This document shows, in pieces, positions 62,701-64,000 of a stretch of DNA of 64,000 nt. The notes below the pieces were generated by a model, which saw only the letters and a list, made by a program, of their open reading frames with translations, did no database searches and was not told the DNA's origin. The DNA comes from Hydractinia symbiolongicarpus (Eukaryota; Cnidaria; Hydrozoa; Anthoathecata; Hydractiniidae). The DNA lies in NCBI RefSeq assembly GCF_029227915.1, contig NC_079882.1, positions 15,388,501 to 15,452,500 of the forward strand, read 5' to 3'. The first letter of the stretch is position 1, and each line of letters begins with the position of its first letter. The position numbers were made by a program, and so were the translations under genes.

Positions 62701-63489
62701 GGTAACCTACGCAGACAGGTGAAACCACGTGATTTACGTGTGAGGCCTTTATTAGACTGCAAAAGGCCATATTACAGCCTTTGTAGGACTGTGCACGTAG
62801 TTAAGAGTGTTGTAAAGCAACGGCGCTAATAAAAACGACTTGGGCCGTTGTAACGCATTGAGACTGGAACGACTAGTCCAATGGTAACCTGCACAGGCAG
62901 ATGGAACCACGTGATTTACGTGTGAGGCCTTTATTAGACTGCAAAAGGCCAAATTACAGCCTTTTTAGTACTGTGTACGTAGTTAAGAGTGTTCTAAGGC
63001 AACTTCGCCAATGAAAACGACTTGGGACGTTGTAGAGCATTGAGACTGGAAGGACTAGGTCAATGGTAACCTGCACAGACAGGTGAAACCACGTGATTTA
63101 CGTGTGAAGCCTTTATTAGACTGCAAAATGCCATATTACAGCCTTTATAGGACTGTGCACGTAGGTAAGAGTGTTCTAATGTAACGGCGCTAATGAAAAA
63201 GATTTGGGACGTTGTAATGCATTTAGACTGGAAGGACTAGGCCAATGGTAACCTGCGCAGACAGGTGAAACCACGTGATTTACGTGTGAGGCTTTTATTA
63301 GATTGCAAAAGTCAATATTACAGCCTTTATAGAATTGTGCACATAGTTAAGAGTGTTGTAAGGCAACAGCGATAATGAAAACAACTTGGGACGTTGTAGC
63401 GCATTGAGACTGGAAGGAATAGTCCAATGGTAACCTGCGCAGACCGGTGAAACCACGTGATTACGTGTGAGGCCTTTATTAGACTGCAA

Positions 63490-64000
63490 AAGGCCAAATT
63501 ACAGTCTTTATAGGACTGTGCACGTACTTAAGAGTGTTGTAAGGCAACGGCGCTAATGAAAACGACTTGGGACGTTGTAGCGCATTGAGACTGGAAGGAC
63601 TAGGTCAATGGTGACCTGCGCTGACCGGTGAAACCACGTGATTATCGTGTGAGGCTTTTATTAGACTGCAAAGGGCCATATTACAGACTTTATAGGACTG
63701 TGCACGTAGTTAAGAGTGTCTTAAGGCAACGGCGCTAATGAAAACGACTTGAGACGTTGTAGCACATTGAGGCTGAAAGGACTAGGCCAATGGTAACCTG
63801 CGCAGACAGGTGAAACCACGTGATTTATGTGTAAGGCTTTATTAGACAGCAAAAGGCCATATTACAGCCTTTATAGGACTGTGCAGGTAGTTAAGAGAGT
63901 TCTAAGACCACGGCGCTAAGGAAAACCACTTGGAACGTTGTAGCACATTGAGAATGGAAGGACTAGGCCAATGGTAACCTGCGCAGACAGGTGAAACCAC
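63490..64000 (+). repeat. Terminal segment matching 61,310-61,820
   Basis: The last 2.8 units match 61.31-61.82 kb at an offset of 2,180 (twelve units less four), with private changes (GCGCTGACCGG, GATTTATGTGTAAGG, TTAGACAGC). Just before it, at 63,440-63,490, the GATTACGTG unit runs straight into AAAAGGCCAAATTACAGTC, skipping the short AAAAGCC unit normally between them, so one unit is missing here. Confidence 0.75.

Larger units (their letters stand above)
1..64000 (+). repeat. Satellite DNA array, ~182 bp unit, ~351 head-to-tail copies
   Basis: The block GAGGCCTTTATTAGACTGCA, or a close variant, recurs every 182 bases from position 32 to 63,833, always on the same strand. The phase slips by only about 80 bases over the whole window, so roughly 351 units are present with a mean length just under 182. 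Two different units compared by eye differed at 10 of 182 positions. Nothing unique interrupts the array: no gene, RNA gene, transposon or simple repeat longer than a few bases. Nearly every unit carries GGTAACC or GGTGACC (BstEII pattern GGTNACC), so a digest should give a 182 bp ladder. Nucleosome-scale unit length and higher-order structure are typical of eukaryotic centromeric or pericentromeric satellites; that placement is inference. The family is not one I recognise. Both ends cut through a unit, so the array is longer than the window. Confidence 0.98.
48252..64000 (+). repeat. Right-arm unit family marked GTGCAGGTAG / GGAAAACCACTTG
   Basis: Units with GTGCAGGTAG at unit base 50, AAGACCACGGCG or AAGGCCACGGCG, and usually CTAAGGAAAACCACTTG (CTAATGAAAACC near 48.29 and 50.47 kb) occur repeatedly here (about 48.25, 49.16, 50.4, 51.7, 52.4, 53.2, 54.1, 54.8, 55.5, 58.8, 60.4, 61.7 and 63.9 kb). 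Earlier examples lie at about 24.8, 26.4, 28.8 and 36.8 kb. The type resembles the left-arm GTGTAGGCAG family (GGCCACGGCG, AAAACCACTTGG), so both may descend from one ancestral variant. Confidence 0.75.

Noticed and set aside
1-64000. CRISPR array
   Set aside because: Units are contiguous and alike over their full length, with no unique spacers between short repeats. Unit length is also far above that of CRISPR repeats.
1-64000. Ribosomal DNA spacer subrepeats
   Set aside because: Spacer subrepeats can be near 180 bp, but arrays are short and bounded by rRNA genes. None is present in 64 kb.
1-64000. Inverted unit blocks or strand switches
   Set aside because: Every GAGGCC-type landmark I followed is on the plus strand, and phase is continuous apart from small indels.
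1-64000. Assembly artefact as an explanation for the near-identical blocks
   Set aside because: It cannot be excluded from sequence alone, but nearly all block pairs carry private differences and their sizes vary, which is not the pattern of a simple duplicated contig. Spanning long reads would decide.

Overview
The whole 64 kb window is one uninterrupted head-to-tail satellite DNA array. The unit is about 182 bp, there are roughly 351 copies, and all lie in the same orientation. The window opens at about unit base 152 (counting the G of the GAGGCC block as base 1) and closes at about unit base 169, so the array runs past both ends. I see no protein-coding gene, rRNA, tRNA, transposon, CRISPR array, telomeric repeat or single-copy DNA. 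The many 60-126 residue open frames on the minus strand are the same satellite sequence read once per unit. They are not treated as genes.

The content points to a eukaryotic nuclear chromosome, probably centromeric or pericentromeric heterochromatin: a nucleosome-scale unit, long homogeneous tandem blocks and higher-order repeats. This is inference. I do not recognise the satellite family and cannot name the species. The unit is about 47% GC. It carries several short dyads (GGCCTTT/AAAGGCC, CACGT/ACGTG, ACCTG/CAGGT) and an internal near-duplicate of 15 bases set 32 bases apart.

The structure lies at the multi-unit level. The array is a patchwork of local tandem duplications of different sizes. 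From left to right they are: a long-range repeat of about 5.4 kb at 10.2-10.4 kb spacing (3.7-9.1 kb and 13.9-19.5 kb); 2-mer, 3-mer, 8-mer and 10-mer duplications (9-21.3 kb); an irregular zone (21.3-23.9 kb); a 9-mer, 5-mer, 9-mer, 12-mer, 4-mer and 14-mer series (23.9-40.6 kb); an 18-mer of 3,272 bp present twice (39.3-45.9 kb); an 8-mer; a 12-mer followed by a copy lacking two units (47.5-51.5 kb); 4-mers (51.9-56 kb); and an overlapping 5-mer, 9-mer and 7-mer series (56.7-62.7 kb). Later duplications often copy a segment that already spans an earlier junction, so a relative order of events can be read.

Unit variants are regionally restricted. One marked by GTGTAGGCAG occurs only left of 20.5 kb. 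One marked by GTGCAGGTAG occurs only right of 24.8 kb. One marked by AAAAAGATTTGGG occurs only right of 32.8 kb. This fits growth by local unequal exchange or replication-based amplification. Block boundaries were read by eye and are good to a few tens of bases, because neighbouring units are so alike.
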